Positions 47,001-58,500 of a stretch of 64,000 nt of DNA are shown piece by piece. Source of the DNA: Branchiostoma floridae (taxonomy: Eukaryota > Chordata > Leptocardii > Amphioxiformes > Branchiostomatidae); the NCBI RefSeq assembly GCF_000003815.2, contig NC_049984.1, forward strand, positions 17,900,439 through 17,964,438, in the 5' to 3' direction. The translations under genes were made by a program, and so were the position numbers. Below the pieces are notes generated by a model that saw nothing but the letters and a program-made list of their open reading frames with translations, made no database searches and was not told the origin of the DNA. Numbering within the stretch: position 1 is the first letter of the stretch; every line of letters begins with the position of its first letter.

Positions 47001-50000
47001 TGGGATACCAAGCACAATAGAGTTCTTGACAGAGGCAGAATCTTGGGTATCCTACATTTATCCTTGTCTCGAATATCCCACATTCCTCGAGACCATGGTC
47101 GGTAAACATTTGTGTGATCCAACATTTGCAGAGGAAGGTCAAATTTCTGCATTCAGCTTGAATTGTGTCCTGGCGGCTATGCAACCGGAGACCACCGCTA
47201 TTCTGCGGGGATTATCATCGCAACCAACTTTTCAAGGGATGCCACGGATGATAGACTGTGAAAGTAGAATATTAATGAGGGAAAACTTGATGCTTCAATT
47301 CAAGGCAGACAAAGGAAGCAAACTTGCATGTCCGGCACCAAACCCAAATATAATACATGTACTTGTTGACAAACTTAACTGTCAGTATTTCAACAACAAT
47401 ATAATATGAATCAGTAGCTTTGACATAATGAAAGAGTTTTCTTCGCCCTATGAACTTAGGATACTAGCATTCTCAGATTACATACCTGTATCTTCTTTTC
47501 GTTGTTTAAGAACAGACAACATACTATCTTAAGCACCTAAGTAGGATTCTGCTCCGTAAGTAGACTAGAAAGAGCTATATTTGGAAGGTGCCCCCAAAAC
47601 AAAGAAGTACGCAGAAGGAAAGTGATCCAATCAGGGCGTCAGAAGGCGACCAGGGGCCTAATCACTGCCGGCCTGTATGGAAAGTAGGGCCCCATGCAGA
47701 AATGATTTGTAGAACTCATATTATCAGCAAAACCCCACAAAAAGAAGTCTTGTGTCCTTGTCATGAAAGGGGGCTTGTGACACAAGAAATAACACGACCA
47801 TCAATCAGCCTGGCACCCTGGGTTCGGAATGCAAAACAATAGTCAAGTCTCAACATCACGCCATGGTACCCGTAATATATGACTTCATATCAACTTTGCT
47901 ACATGCCAAACATCTGTCCCGTGTATTTAGGCCAAAGAGTCTTCAAAACAGACCTAGCATGCTCAACTAGTAACTGTGTCTCTTGAGTTGTTAAAACATG
48001 GGTGCCGCAAGAAAAATTTTGGTTGGAAGAAGGCAAAATACGTCCATAGACTTGTATGAAAGGGAAATGAAATTTGTATTGACAAAGCGGCAGGGGGCTT
48101 TGTTGCGATTCGCTCCTGTCCTTGCCCTAAGACCCGGCGACAATGGAAAATATCACCGGGACAAAAAGGAAACGTCGCTGACATTGCACAGCCATGCAAG
48201 CATTTCATCATGCTGCTCCACACACAAAAATGTACTCTCATATCTGATGAGATACAATCTGTGACACATGGACTCTTTCTTGACAGTTACCCCCAGACCT
48301 GGAATGCACCAAAGTGGGGCCATCAAAACAAATCCGGAACCTGTGGACCAAGAAACGGCACGCAATGGATCTGACTTGAACTTAGCATAGTGTCAAACTT
48401 CTTCCTACTAGTCAATCAAATGGGAGAATGAAATGGCTAACATCCTGGTACTGTGTTAAACTATATGCCTGGTATGTGAATTTTTCACTCCACATATTAT
48501 AAAACAACGGATTTATACATGTACAGTACATCATTTTTACTTCCACAAAACTTTACAGTGTCTTCTATGGTTCAAATTTCATGACAACTCCACAACTCCT
48601 CAGAAACGATACGCCAAGTTTCCAACCCTCTGAGTTGAAAAAATGTGGGAGGAAGAAACTAATGGCGACCGTTTTTAGGGTGTGTGCCCTCTGACACGAA
48701 GCTTATGGTCAGGCCAGGGGCTAAACCAATCCGGGGATTTAGGGCTAGACTTGCAGGGTGCAGTTCACATGGAGTCAAGACCTATCAAGCCAACGTTCAA
48801 ATTCCAGTCTAATACAAGTAAATCAAGTGCACAAACTGTCTGGGTACATTTTAGCACATGCAGCAACACACAAACACTTGGTAGTTTACTTGGCAGCATT
48901 TACAAAGGAATAATGAATAAGAATGGATGCAAATTTTCAATTTTTGATTACCAGTAGCATATCTGTTCCATATAAATGAGATCAAAGACAACTCACATTT
49001 TTACAAGACATAAGGTCATGAGAAAAGTTGTCACACACTTATCTTTTCTACACATAACTCCTTCAGACTTACGAATATTGCAATCAAATGTGCATGAAAA
49101 TTGGTAGCAATGCCAGACAACATACTTTCAGATTCAGAACTTGTGTCTTTCTTTTTCCAACCAGGAGTGCACTGCCAAGGAGTGTCACTATCTGCCATTT
49201 AACGAAGTTCTGGAGTGAAACTCTGACCAACCTTTTAAGGTTCAAGGGAGGAAAACCTTTTGCTACTTTTGTTATTCTTTTCAGCCAAGTCTAAGTTGGC
49301 TTGTGATCAACAAAAAACGTTGTTGACTCCGGTCCAAGGGATTCCTAAAGGAATGCTACCTGGATGGTCTACTAATGTAACAGCCTGGTACTATTATATC
49401 AACTTCAGTTGTGCCATTAAGACACAAAACTATACCATATTACCTTGACAAAAATTAGCAATGTTAAAAAATGATGTTTCTTAAAATAAACATACATTTT
49501 CTGATGTCTAAGGTACCTAGGGAAAGATGTTCAGGAAGACACATAATTGGGGTCGCACAACACAGATAAGTCATGTCAACTTCTAAGAAATCTACATAAC
49601 TCGATTCAGCAATAACAAAGCAGGCGAAGATAATTATTGCCTGCATAAAAAGGCCTCTGGCTACATGCATTCTTTCCCTCCAGTCTACCAGCTAATCATC
49701 GAAGGATGTTGTTTGCCACATGATTTGATGTTGGCATCTACGTCAACACAACTTCTGGAAGATCTTGGACAAAGAGGACTGCTGTGAAAGATTTAATCCA
49801 AAAATGTGCAGCAATTGTGATGATACAAACAAGATGTGTCTCCTTCAACCATAAAAGTTCAAAGAAAGGGTCTACTGAGGGGAAATATGCACAGGAAACC
49901 GTAAGGATTTCCTTCTGTAACGGTGAATTGTTTCCGGACCTCCGAGTGGAAACTTATGAAAATTCCTGTCAAAAGGGCCAATTTGGGGTGAGTATTCATA

Positions 50001-52256
50001 CATGACAGGGGCTATCATCATTCATCAAAATTTTGCCTGACTGATGTTGTCTGCATACTGGTCCGTCCACTTATTAGCTTGGCTGAAATGGCCGTACTAT
50101 AAATCATCACCCATTATTCTGAAAATAAATGCCCCATTCCGGTATCACATGATTGCTCCTGTGTTATTATGATGCCGCTGTGTTTCTTGTGTGTGTGTGT
50201 TGGGGCTACCAGAGTCGGCAGCCAAATACTTGTGCTATTAGCATGTTTGCCTTTGCATCAGCATACTTCTACAACTCTGCATTTAAGCTGAGCAAACACA
50301 GCGCTGTGGATTCATGCGTCGTTATTTACCTTTGCACAATTTCCAGTCAACTCATTTTTGTGACAAGTACCGACCCCTTGGCAGGCATAAGATCGACCAG
50401 ATAAAACACAATGGTGGCGGTAGAAAGAATTCAGGCATGATTTTGAAGAGAGTAACAAATGATCTGCTGAACACAATGGGCGCTGAACTTTTTACATCGG
50501 ATATCTCTTCAAAGCAGTTGCTATGCAGGGTAATAAATTATGGCGAGATTTATGTATTTACCTGGCAGTTTTCCACTGATGCATTACTATAATGGGACTG
50601 TTTTTGTTCCCAGGCCAAAACTTTTCTCCACAACGTTCTTACGCCTTAGAGTGCGACCGTCGTATGTAGAAGTCTTAAGTTTGAACCACGTAACTTGGAG
50701 ACTAACCGTGGCAGAGGTATTTGTTTGAACTAATATGCATGCAAGCTGAAATGCCGATACAGCCCAGGATTGGAACCATTGTTTACTCAGAGTGGCCAGT
50801 CAATGCCTTTCAAAAGACAGACAACAGTCTTCAACAGCCTAAAAGCATAGCTCAAGTTTCCATGACAGAAAAGTGAGAAACACGCACCTCTTTCTCTACA
50901 ATATGATTTACATACCAAAAACACACCCAAGCTTTTTCAGTTGATACTTTTTTCACACTGATGAGGGGAAAACATACTTTTGGATCGAGAAATCAACACA
51001 AAATTTGAGAAATCGACAACAAGGAGTTCTTTGTTTTCTCCAAAGGCCCAAGGGTTTGGTCTCAACAATATGAAGTCGTGTAAATGAAAAGCGGGTCGCC
51101 ATATTTATCTTTCAACTTTGAGTCCTTGAAGAGGGGACCTTTGGGAATGGAGGGAAGCGGGAACGACTTGACAAATTATGCAAACTAGCGCTCCGACAGT
51201 CTATCTCACAACTTTAGGAGGGAGTCGTCTCGACTCTAAAAACCTCGTGGCGCGTCGGGGAAAAGAGTATTCAACTTCTCAGTGTGGGTAAAAATAATAA
51301 GGTTGGGTGTCGTTCATCAACACCTCAGTTTGATGTGCTTTTGCCGTGAACAAAGGCCATGAGAGTGCAAGCGGTGGTCGGGGAGAGATGCGCGCGGCCA
51401 GCCAGGGGAGTGAAGCAGGCTGCCGCGCGCCCCCAATGTGGCCCCCAGGCACCCTGGCCTGCCCTTTCTGACCTTCGGCACAACTTCTAGGTCCGATCCT
51501 ATCGCTCCCACAGGTCCCCGGAGTCGGGTGAGTGGGGGGACCCGAGCCGGGCACACGTCGGTCCCCTCCCTCCCCACACCCCGAGCACGAGTTGGGTGGC
51601 CGAGTTGTGGCTGGCCGTGTCACGGCGCCAGCCCCACCGCCATAACTCAGCCACAGCACCCCAAGCAGGCCCCGCCCGGCGCACCGGTCCCCCGCACGCC
51701 ACGCCGTTACCAACACACACTCTTCAACACTTCTTCAAGACAAAATAACCGCCTTCAACTCCCTCATACAAGTCTCCCTCCCCACCCCACGGGTCACGAA
51801 AAGTTACCCGGACATTCCTTCAGTGTCCCGGGCCTAGTGGCGAGCAGAAACGCTACGCGCCACGGGCTCGCCATGCACCAAGCCTACTGTGGCATTCGTG
51901 GCAGCTCACACACACTTCAACTTAAAGAAATTGTCAAGATAGCGGATTTCCTTAAACTTCTAAACTTGGCCGGTTCAAGGGTACGGGCGCTACAAGTTAC
52001 TAACTGGGATCGTAAGGTATCGTAGAACGTTTCTGGCAAGGTCTAGGCAAGGTAAGAGTGATCGGGATGGCCCAGCAAAGCCACCCATTCACAAATCTGG
52101 ACAAACATTTTATCAGATGTCAAAATGCCGATACGGGGGGACCAGGTCCTCCGGGCAGGTCTACGGGTTCTCGCAACACTCACCCTGCTCTAGCAGCGAC
52201 GCTACGTCGGGCTCCGACTCCAAATGTTGCGGCCGGGCCTGCTTGCGCCGCGACAT
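28522..52256 (-). CDS. Sall: Spalt-like (SALL) zinc-finger transcriptional repressor
   Basis: Four coding exons: 52256-52184, 37712-34681, 32543-32261 and 29024-28522. Phases agree at all three junctions, giving about 1,296 residues (exact length depends on a 100-N gap at 35875-35974). The N-terminus [11 protein letters not shown] is the conserved SALL motif that recruits the NuRD deacetylase complex. In order follow a C2HC finger (about 46-66), a Gln-rich segment typical of SALL dimerisation, and C2H2 fingers grouped as a pair (about 393-450), a triplet (about 682-770), a pair split by intron 2 (about 1004-1056) and a pair split by intron 3. A further single finger lies near the C-terminus. 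This is the full spalt architecture. SALL proteins are nuclear repressors that bind AT-rich DNA in limb, neural, renal and stem-cell development; that is family knowledge. Low-complexity Pro/Ser linkers separate the clusters. The gene appears intact. Confidence 0.97.
29025..32260 (-). other. SALL intron 3
   Basis: 3.2 kb. Contains the TIR element at 31692-32023. No other gene or exon seen. Confidence 0.6.
31692..32023. mobile_element. MITE-like element with GGGCTCRAAAT termini
   Basis: Starts CGGGGCTCAAAATAC and ends with the inverted form AATTTCGAGCCCTG. GTGCACC / GGTGCA motifs repeat inside. It is related in layout to the element at 3483-3803. It has no transposase. Confidence 0.6.
32261..32543 (-). 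CDS. Sall: SALL exon 3 (second finger of cluster 3, first finger of cluster 4)
   Basis: 94 codons plus one base. Acceptor ACTGTGCCAG|GTGTGCG completes the finger begun in exon 2 (FKCE joined to [19 protein letters not shown], then RDLPSQ). [23 protein letters not shown] follows, and the exon ends inside the HTG linker at donor ATACAG|GTGAAC. Confidence 0.95.
32544..34680 (-). other. SALL intron 2
   Basis: 2.1 kb. Carries the pogo-like MITE at 32682-32856. No exon seen. Confidence 0.6.
32682..32856. mobile_element. Pogo/Tigger-like MITE
   Basis: CAGTAGAAGCCGCTTAATTG at the left end pairs with CAATAAACTGGCTTCTACT at the right end. CAGT-start termini containing AAGCC..CTTA, with adjacent TA, are characteristic of pogo-group Tc1/mariner elements. 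The right-hand terminal CTG is degraded. The length of about 175 bp leaves no room for transposase. Confidence 0.65.
34681..37712 (-). CDS. Sall: SALL exon 2 (C2HC finger, Q-rich region, fingers of clusters 1-2 and first half of cluster 3)
   Basis: Acceptor TTTGTGCAG|GAAATAC, donor GCGAG|GTAAAG. Carries CGKC...HHKKAC (C2HC), a Gln-rich stretch ([18 protein letters not shown]), the pair [10 protein letters not shown] / [15 protein letters not shown], the triplet NQCHLCHRI / [15 protein letters not shown] / [10 protein letters not shown], and [17 protein letters not shown]. Reading frame is the same on both sides of the N gap. The open frame extends 22 codons upstream of the acceptor and includes an ATG (MSSLV). 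Confidence 0.96.
35875..35974. other. Sall: Assembly gap (100 N) inside SALL exon 2
   Basis: Falls in the linker between the first finger pair and the finger triplet. The reading frame is maintained on both sides, so the missing part is probably a low-complexity Ser/Pro segment. 100 N is usually a placeholder, so the true length is unknown. Confidence 0.98.
37713..52183 (-). other. SALL intron 1 (14.5 kb)
   Basis: AT-rich, with no coding exon that I can support and fewer recognisable mobile elements than the left half of the window. A plus-strand open frame at 46966-47409 has a GTG start and no domain. Long first introns of spalt genes often hold enhancers, but none can be proven from sequence alone. 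Confidence 0.6.
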
Positions 52257-52660
52257 CCTCCCACAGCAGCAGCAACAATGAAAAAGATTAAAAATTTTGA
52301 AATTCTCGAGTTCGAAAATTACGGAAATTAAGAAGGGGTGGTCATTGCGCATGTCTGTATAATTATGATTATCAATAGTGGGGTGTGATTAATCAGCGAG
52401 GAGCGCGCTGATTGGTCAGGGCGCCAAACTTGGCGGGACCCTGTTGCGCCCAAACTTCTGAGCACATCTCCAGTGTGGGGCAGCACCATGCTTCACCGAG
52501 CAACACTCACTCACTCTCCGCCTGCGCCACCAGCACCGCCACCGGCCCGCAAGGCCACCACAACACGCTCGGCCGCCCGCGGCGAGAGCCTGACATGGCC
52601 CCGGCCCGGCCCTGCCCGAGGCGCCCGGTCAGTCCAGGTAATTAACCTCCCTCAGTTCAC
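51250..52660. promoter_or_regulatory. CpG-rich bidirectional promoter of SALL and a divergent transcript
   Basis: Markedly GC- and CpG-rich against AT-rich flanks. Between the SALL ATG (52256) and the divergent exon are a perfect palindrome TGATTAATCA (52386-52395), an inverted CCAAT box (ATTGG, 52411-52415) and two facing E2F-like sites (GCGCCAAA 52421-52428 and TTGGCGGGA just after it). No TATA box is evident. Confidence 0.6.
52184..52256 (-). CDS. Sall: SALL exon 1 (NuRD-recruitment motif)
   Basis: 24 codons plus one base, ATG at 52256-52254, ending LLEQ then G at donor CAGG|GTGAGTG. MSRRKQxxPQH is essentially invariant in SALL proteins, which fixes the start. The exon lies in CpG-rich sequence, and the first intron is 14.5 kb, as is usual for this gene family. 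Confidence 0.95.
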
Positions 52661-54465
52661 CACTGGGTGACCGTTTGGTCCTGATGTCTCTACTGTACAG
52701 TGGTGACGGGTTTGCCTTTTATTGTTGAAACGTAAAGGAGATGTTACTTTCTTTTCTGCATTGTGAATGACCGTTGGAAAAAGATGACAGTGATTCTGGC
52801 GTACGTGTTTATGTATATTCCCTAGGGTTTGTGAGTCTGTTTTGAATTATCCACAGTATTGCAGACAACCATTTCTTGTTGGTCATAACAAAAAAGCGCT
52901 CATACAAGATGATAGTAAGATCTAGGTCCCACAATATTATGTTGTTATTAAAAATGAGTAATTTCATGATTCATCCAGGTGAATATTGTGAAAAAAGATT
53001 GATGATAGAACAATCCAATGGCAAATTATGATGTATCCATATATAATTTCCTGATGATGTGATTAATGTTGCATATTTTTCTACAATTCTTAAGAAGAAA
53101 TAAAATTATATATGTGACATTATGAATTTTATGAAACTGTCACCTTATGGCTATGACCAATTTGTTCTAAGAAGAAGACTCTAACTTCAAAACATAGCTA
53201 TCACTAGTATCAGTTTTTCATGTGAATTTTTTGTATTACAATAACTCTTCATTTGGTTGGTATTTCCTCATTGAACCAAGGTTTCTTTATTATGGCAGAG
53301 AAATTTTCAACCTCCTTTAAATCTTTCAAGTTTCAAGTTTCAACATTTAATGAGGAACATAGTATTTTCCAATAATATTTTCATAAACTTCGTTATTGAT
53401 GCTACTTTGCTGTTGATGAAATTAGTCTTTCAGGAAATTAGTTTTTTGTGTACATTGTAAAGCTTATTGTCACTTAATTTTTTGCACAAATTTGATTTTA
53501 AAAATTCATTTTGACATTGTCTGTTGCATGAATCATGACTATATTTCATGTTTATTTGAATTTTGGAATGTAATTGTGACCTGATTGCATATGAAAACTT
53601 TGTATGACGAAACATGGTGTGACTTTTAGAGGAAAAATCATTTTGAAATTTCTTTTCAATTCCGGCCAAATAAAAAGAAATTATGAGATCTTTGTAATAA
53701 ACTATTGACCAGTGTATATGAAAATGCCCCCCTAGACTTTGCTTTAATGGTTCGAACTGAAATATAACAGAATTCTGATATCATTCTGGCATCCAGTTTT
53801 TTTTTAGTTTTGATCTCTAATTTCATTCCCAGTGCAAAGCATAGGAATGTTCATTTTTCCATTTAATTCTTTTCTTCTGTCCATTTTCCACCATGTCCTT
53901 TCTACAGATAAGTCTCATATTGGTACCAACAGGTTCTTGATGGTTACTATCATTATGTGTATTGCATTTCCTTTATCTAGTTCGCTTCTTTCATTTTGTC
54001 CATTTCTTCCCACGGCTATGCTACTATACACATAAATCTGTCCCATTGTACAGACAAGTTCTGGAGGGATCCTCACATTGCTGATGGCTGAGTAACCTCC
54101 CAGTGGAGAAGTGTGCCAGTCTGAGCAGTGTGATCACAGAAAGGATGTCTGGCAAGACCATCAGAGGGTCGTAACCTTTGAACTTCAGTCTACAGGTAGA
54201 AGCCAGGGCGGAACTGGCGGCCATTCAAGGTATGAGAACACATCTTGCCCCTTCTGTCCGATAAGTAATAGTTATGTGAAGATTTAGAGTCGCATAGACT
54301 TTACTTACATATGGACAGGTGAATTCGTCAAGATTCGGAACTATTTTATCTGTAATTCAGAAACTAGAGCAAATCCTTGGCAAGGAACAGCAAGAGTTCA
54401 TTGAGCCTATAGGGGTATAGCGGTCAAACTTCAGACTGAGGACGAAGCATAATGCTCTTTCGTTA

Positions 54466-54485
54466 GCTAGTAGCGCAATGCGGCT
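54466..54485 (+). repeat. Dispersed repeat, copy 2
   Basis: GCTAGTAGCGCAATGCGGCT matches the minus strand of 20604-20623 exactly. It lies in the second intron of the putative divergent transcript. Confidence 0.6.
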
Positions 54486-55507
54486 TCGCTACAGCTCACA
54501 TGTTTTAGCCCAGAGGAAGTTTGCTGAAAGGTTACCAAAACCCAGTTAATGTAACAATTCCTGCAATGTTGTATTGGAAACATGGACTGAGAATGGTCTG
54601 AAACTCCAGTAGAAAATTCCAGTGGATGAAATTCAGTTTCATTTTGCGAAAAAAGCATGTGTGTATATCTGATAGAAGTTAAAGGTAATACTGTTTAAGA
54701 TTTAACTATTTTTTGAAATGATGAATACAGTTTTCAAGTGGCTTTATGTGCAGAAATTTATCATTGTCTTGGAAATAAGATGGATTGTGTATCTCATGAA
54801 AAATTAAAGTTTGTGAATTACTGAGTGTTGTTGACTTTTTTTAAAAAGATTTATGTCTAAACTCATGACAAAATAATTCCTTTCAGTAAATCAATGGTGG
54901 ATGCAAAACTACCTGTAGTATCCAAATGCCATAAAACATTTCTGATGGTAAGTTTTTTTTCCCTATATACAATGTATGTTACTATTTAGTCATGAAAATG
55001 ATCTCTTTCTTTGCAGGCTTGTTGCTTATTGTGTGCTGTTTTCTGATTGCTACTCATTTTCTGATGGCTTCTAGGATTTTCCAGCAGATGCTAGCACCAC
55101 ATCAGACCACAGTAGCCTTCAGCTAGCCCACAGCCAGCTGATAACAATTGGGAAACAGCACATTATAAGCAACAAAAATGCTTGTTGATTTTGTTGTCTT
55201 GAAGAAAAAAAGACAGAAAAATGCCAGACACAGAGCCCGTTAAGGTTGCTGTACATTTTAGCAGATTTAGTATCTTTATACCTATCTAAAATAAGGCATG
55301 TTGTGGAGCCTTGGTAATTGCTTCGAGGAATCTTACCACTTTGCTTGGTGATGAAAGAACAATACTTAACAATGTCTGCTTCAACGATTTTGCTTAATGT
55401 AGTAAAGACCGGAAAATTTGTACACTGACTTGAGTGACAGGAGCTGAGTGGGACAGATTCTGGGACAAATACTGTGATTGAAGATTTTCCATGGTACTGT
55501 TATGTGA

Positions 55508-55513
55508 AATAAA
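55508..55513 (+). terminator. Poly(A) signal of the putative divergent transcript
   Basis: AATAAA followed within 25 bases by TTTCATGTGTTTGTATC, a GT-rich downstream element. Confidence 0.45.
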
Positions 55514-55530
55514 ATGACATTCTTTCATGT

Positions 55531-58500
55531 GTTTGTATCAAGATTGTGTTCAGATTGAATAACTGCAACTCAATATAAATTCTTTAGAAAAGAGTAACAT
55601 TTAAATCTAGTGTAGTAGTAGTATCCATAGATAAATTGTAGTGAATAAATGAAATGGATTTCTTTGAAATATTGCCATTTACAATTACAAGAAAAGAGAG
55701 ATATGCATACATGTAGCGTATAGTTATACTGTATGATGAATTCGCAAAATGATGCGTACAGTATACTGGGTTGATGAAAAAGTTATGCTTGTTATAGATC
55801 TGTATAGTTATAATGTTAAGCATCACAAAATTTCCATCACAACATGAGGAATAAGACATTCTGCAGTTTTTTCATTCCATTCATACAAGTGGAACATTTG
55901 GCTGCATTTTTCTTAGTCATAAGAAACAGATACATTGTACCAAGGAGGTCTCTATGTAACCACCTTGATTGTACCAATTTCTTTAGATTGGTTGAGATAG
56001 ATTTCTTATGATGGTACTCAGGAAAACGGAAGGAGCACTGTGAATTAAAAGCAAATTCAATGTGGATGGGGCTTCCTTAAATAGCAATTCCTTGCAATTT
56101 GTTACAATTAACTGCAGGCTTGTCTGCAGCTGAATGCTCACTATTTGAAACACCTGGCGGAAGCTTGACATAAGCAGGACAAAGGGCCTTTGTGTTGATT
56201 CACTGGTAATTAGTCGTTGTTTTAAGCCCCGAATCACAGATCTTTCAACTGGTCTTTTGCAGGGCTTGTCAACCATAATTGTTTGATCGTACTGCGCAAA
56301 TTCACCTGAAACGGTGCAGGATCAAAGAGTTCTATGCCTGTACTGCATCTGGTTGAAATTATGGTAGAATGATTCTATTCCAGTTCTATTCAGCTTGTCT
56401 ATAGTCTTCAAGTTGCTAAGGAAAAACATAAAGTAATTAGCATGAATGCATTGTGACTTACGGAGATGTTAAATCTGGAACAGTTCAAATTTTGAGGATC
56501 TTTCAAACGTTCAATCCAAAAGCTTCAAGGTACATCTTCATCTGATGTGTGGCTCTGTACGGTTTTCAAGTTTGACACTAAGTAGCTTCCAAAAATCTAC
56601 ATTATCTACTGTTGATTGAAATGACACAAAAGAGTAGCTGATAAATTTGGACCAAACTATGCAGTCCTAAAACTAAAAGCTGTCATAATGTTGATACTTT
56701 GGAATCATTTTTCCCTTTCATCCTTACATGATCAGAGAGGTTAGAAAATAAGAAGATTGGTAACTTAAATAGTGTGTTAATTTTGTGTTCAGATCTCTAA
56801 GCAGATGTAGCATATAGCTCAGTGTTTTGCGCCTCTTTTCTACATCTTTTTAGTGGTCTTAGGAAGGAGGCAAATAGATAAAAATGTAGACCACTGCTCA
56901 CATGTAGAAAGGCAGAAAACAATGCGCTGGAACCTACATGTAATCGGAGATTAACTGTGGACTGCCTTTCAATGGGCATACTCGGAACTTGCAGAACAAA
57001 CCTGTATGTTGGCCACATCCTGGCTTCTTTCTTCATCGTGCACTTGATGGCCCAGGAAGCAGGGTCATGTGTGTGCCATATTGTGGGGGCATTAGAGGTG
57101 TCCCAGACATTTTAAACTCACCTGATGACAAGCAATGCACGCTTCCCCTGCTTCTGACCAGCACCCATCATCTTTGGAGGTCCTCACATCAATGGAAAAC
57201 CCTTTTTCCACCTTACCTAGCTTCCAGACCTTTTTTATGATCTTAGAATAAATCTAAATTTGAAAGCAAGGTTTAGAAACAACAAGTTTGTGCTGTAATT
57301 CTTGTCAAAGGTTTTGTTTGTCAGAGCTGTGGCCCACAGAGCATTAGCCCTTGGGTCAGGAAAGGAATTCATGTATTTATTTACAAATTCTTATTTTTTA
57401 CAGATAGAGTTGAGGTATGATCTCCAGGTGTTCAGGCCTGAGTGGCAAAGAACAGAAAAGTGGAACGGTCTTCCGAATATTACAAAGAATGAACAATCTT
57501 CACAGTTAAAGCTAAATCTGCTTTTTGAAGATGTCAGTACAACTCAGATTTTAGTTGTCACTTCTCTATGGTCTATATGACTCATGAGGTTGAAGAAAAA
57601 ACATATACCAGAATTGCAACCTGATAGTATTAACAAAATAGTGTATAGTCATTTCACGCATACCTGTTGTATCTAAAAATGATTTTCCTGACACAAAGTG
57701 TAAATGTATAGAAATATAAAAGTGAGAAAACCGAAGCATTCTCCAAAGCATTCTCTTTTCATATTACAATCTTGCTTGGTAGAAAGATGGAGACTTCAGC
57801 ATACAGCACAAGGAATTTTCTGTCACTCAAGTAGAATCCAAGGTTAAACAAAGTTTTCCCTCTAAGCCAGGATTAGGAAGGTACCACTTCCATCCACGGG
57901 TGTGTGAAGACCCTACCATTCATTACTCTTTTCTACTTTAGTCATTTAAGGGTAACTGCTTTGTTTCACTACAATAATATCCAGGTTATTGGTACTATCA
58001 AATCGTTTTTTTCTCTTGCAAACATTTTGGTCGAGGTAGAAAAAAAGAAACGCTGTGAAAGTAATGGGCCAGTCCTTGATCCTTGGATCCCCCTGTTCCG
58101 GTGGGATGGTAGGTCCCCTAGCCAGGTGTCTGTCTATCCCTGGGTAAATCTTCCTGTCAGTTTGAGTGGGCGGCCAGTCTGGCTTTACCCAAGCTCCTGC
58201 CTCCATGGCTAACACATTGAAATTCAAAATTTTACTGAAAGACGGCTTTGGTTAGATGGAACTCCAGTTGACATCTTTCTATCAAATGAGAAATTAGAAA
58301 TGCATCTATAAGGAATACTCTAGATCTTCTATACCGGATGTGGCCATGTTTTCTTCTTACATAAGCTGCCCGAAGCTTCCTCTGTCATCAGTGATTATTT
58401 GAGCTACAGACAAGTTGGTAAACACATGGCCATCTCTGGACGGGGTAATTAGCTCTCATCCGGATGAACAGATTTCAATGGGAGCGTCTAAAATTAGAAA

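Larger units (their letters stand above)
52440..55530 (+). ncRNA. Putative spliced divergent lncRNA from the SALL promoter
   Basis: A chain of consensus plus-strand splice sites: exon 1 ends at 52637 (GTCCAG|GTAATT); exon 2 is 54054-54229 (acceptor TTGTACAG, donor TTCAAG|GTATGAG; alternative donor at 54195); exon 3 is 54887-54947 (acceptor CCTTTCAG, donor CTGATG|GTAAGT); exon 4 begins at 55017 or 55075. An AATAAA signal lies at 55508-55513 with GT-rich sequence after it. All three frames from exon 1 meet stops within exon 2, so no long protein is encoded. A short peptide cannot be excluded. The 5' end is set only by the CpG island. The model rests on splice-site consensus alone. Confidence 0.42.

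Noticed and set aside
46966-47409. 147-codon plus-strand open frame in SALL intron 1
   Set aside because: GTG start, no recognisable domain, no splice-linked partner exons.
51279-52025. 145- and 195-codon open frames on opposite strands near the SALL promoter
   Set aside because: GC-rich CpG island sequence yields long chance frames. Composition is low-complexity and no domain is visible.
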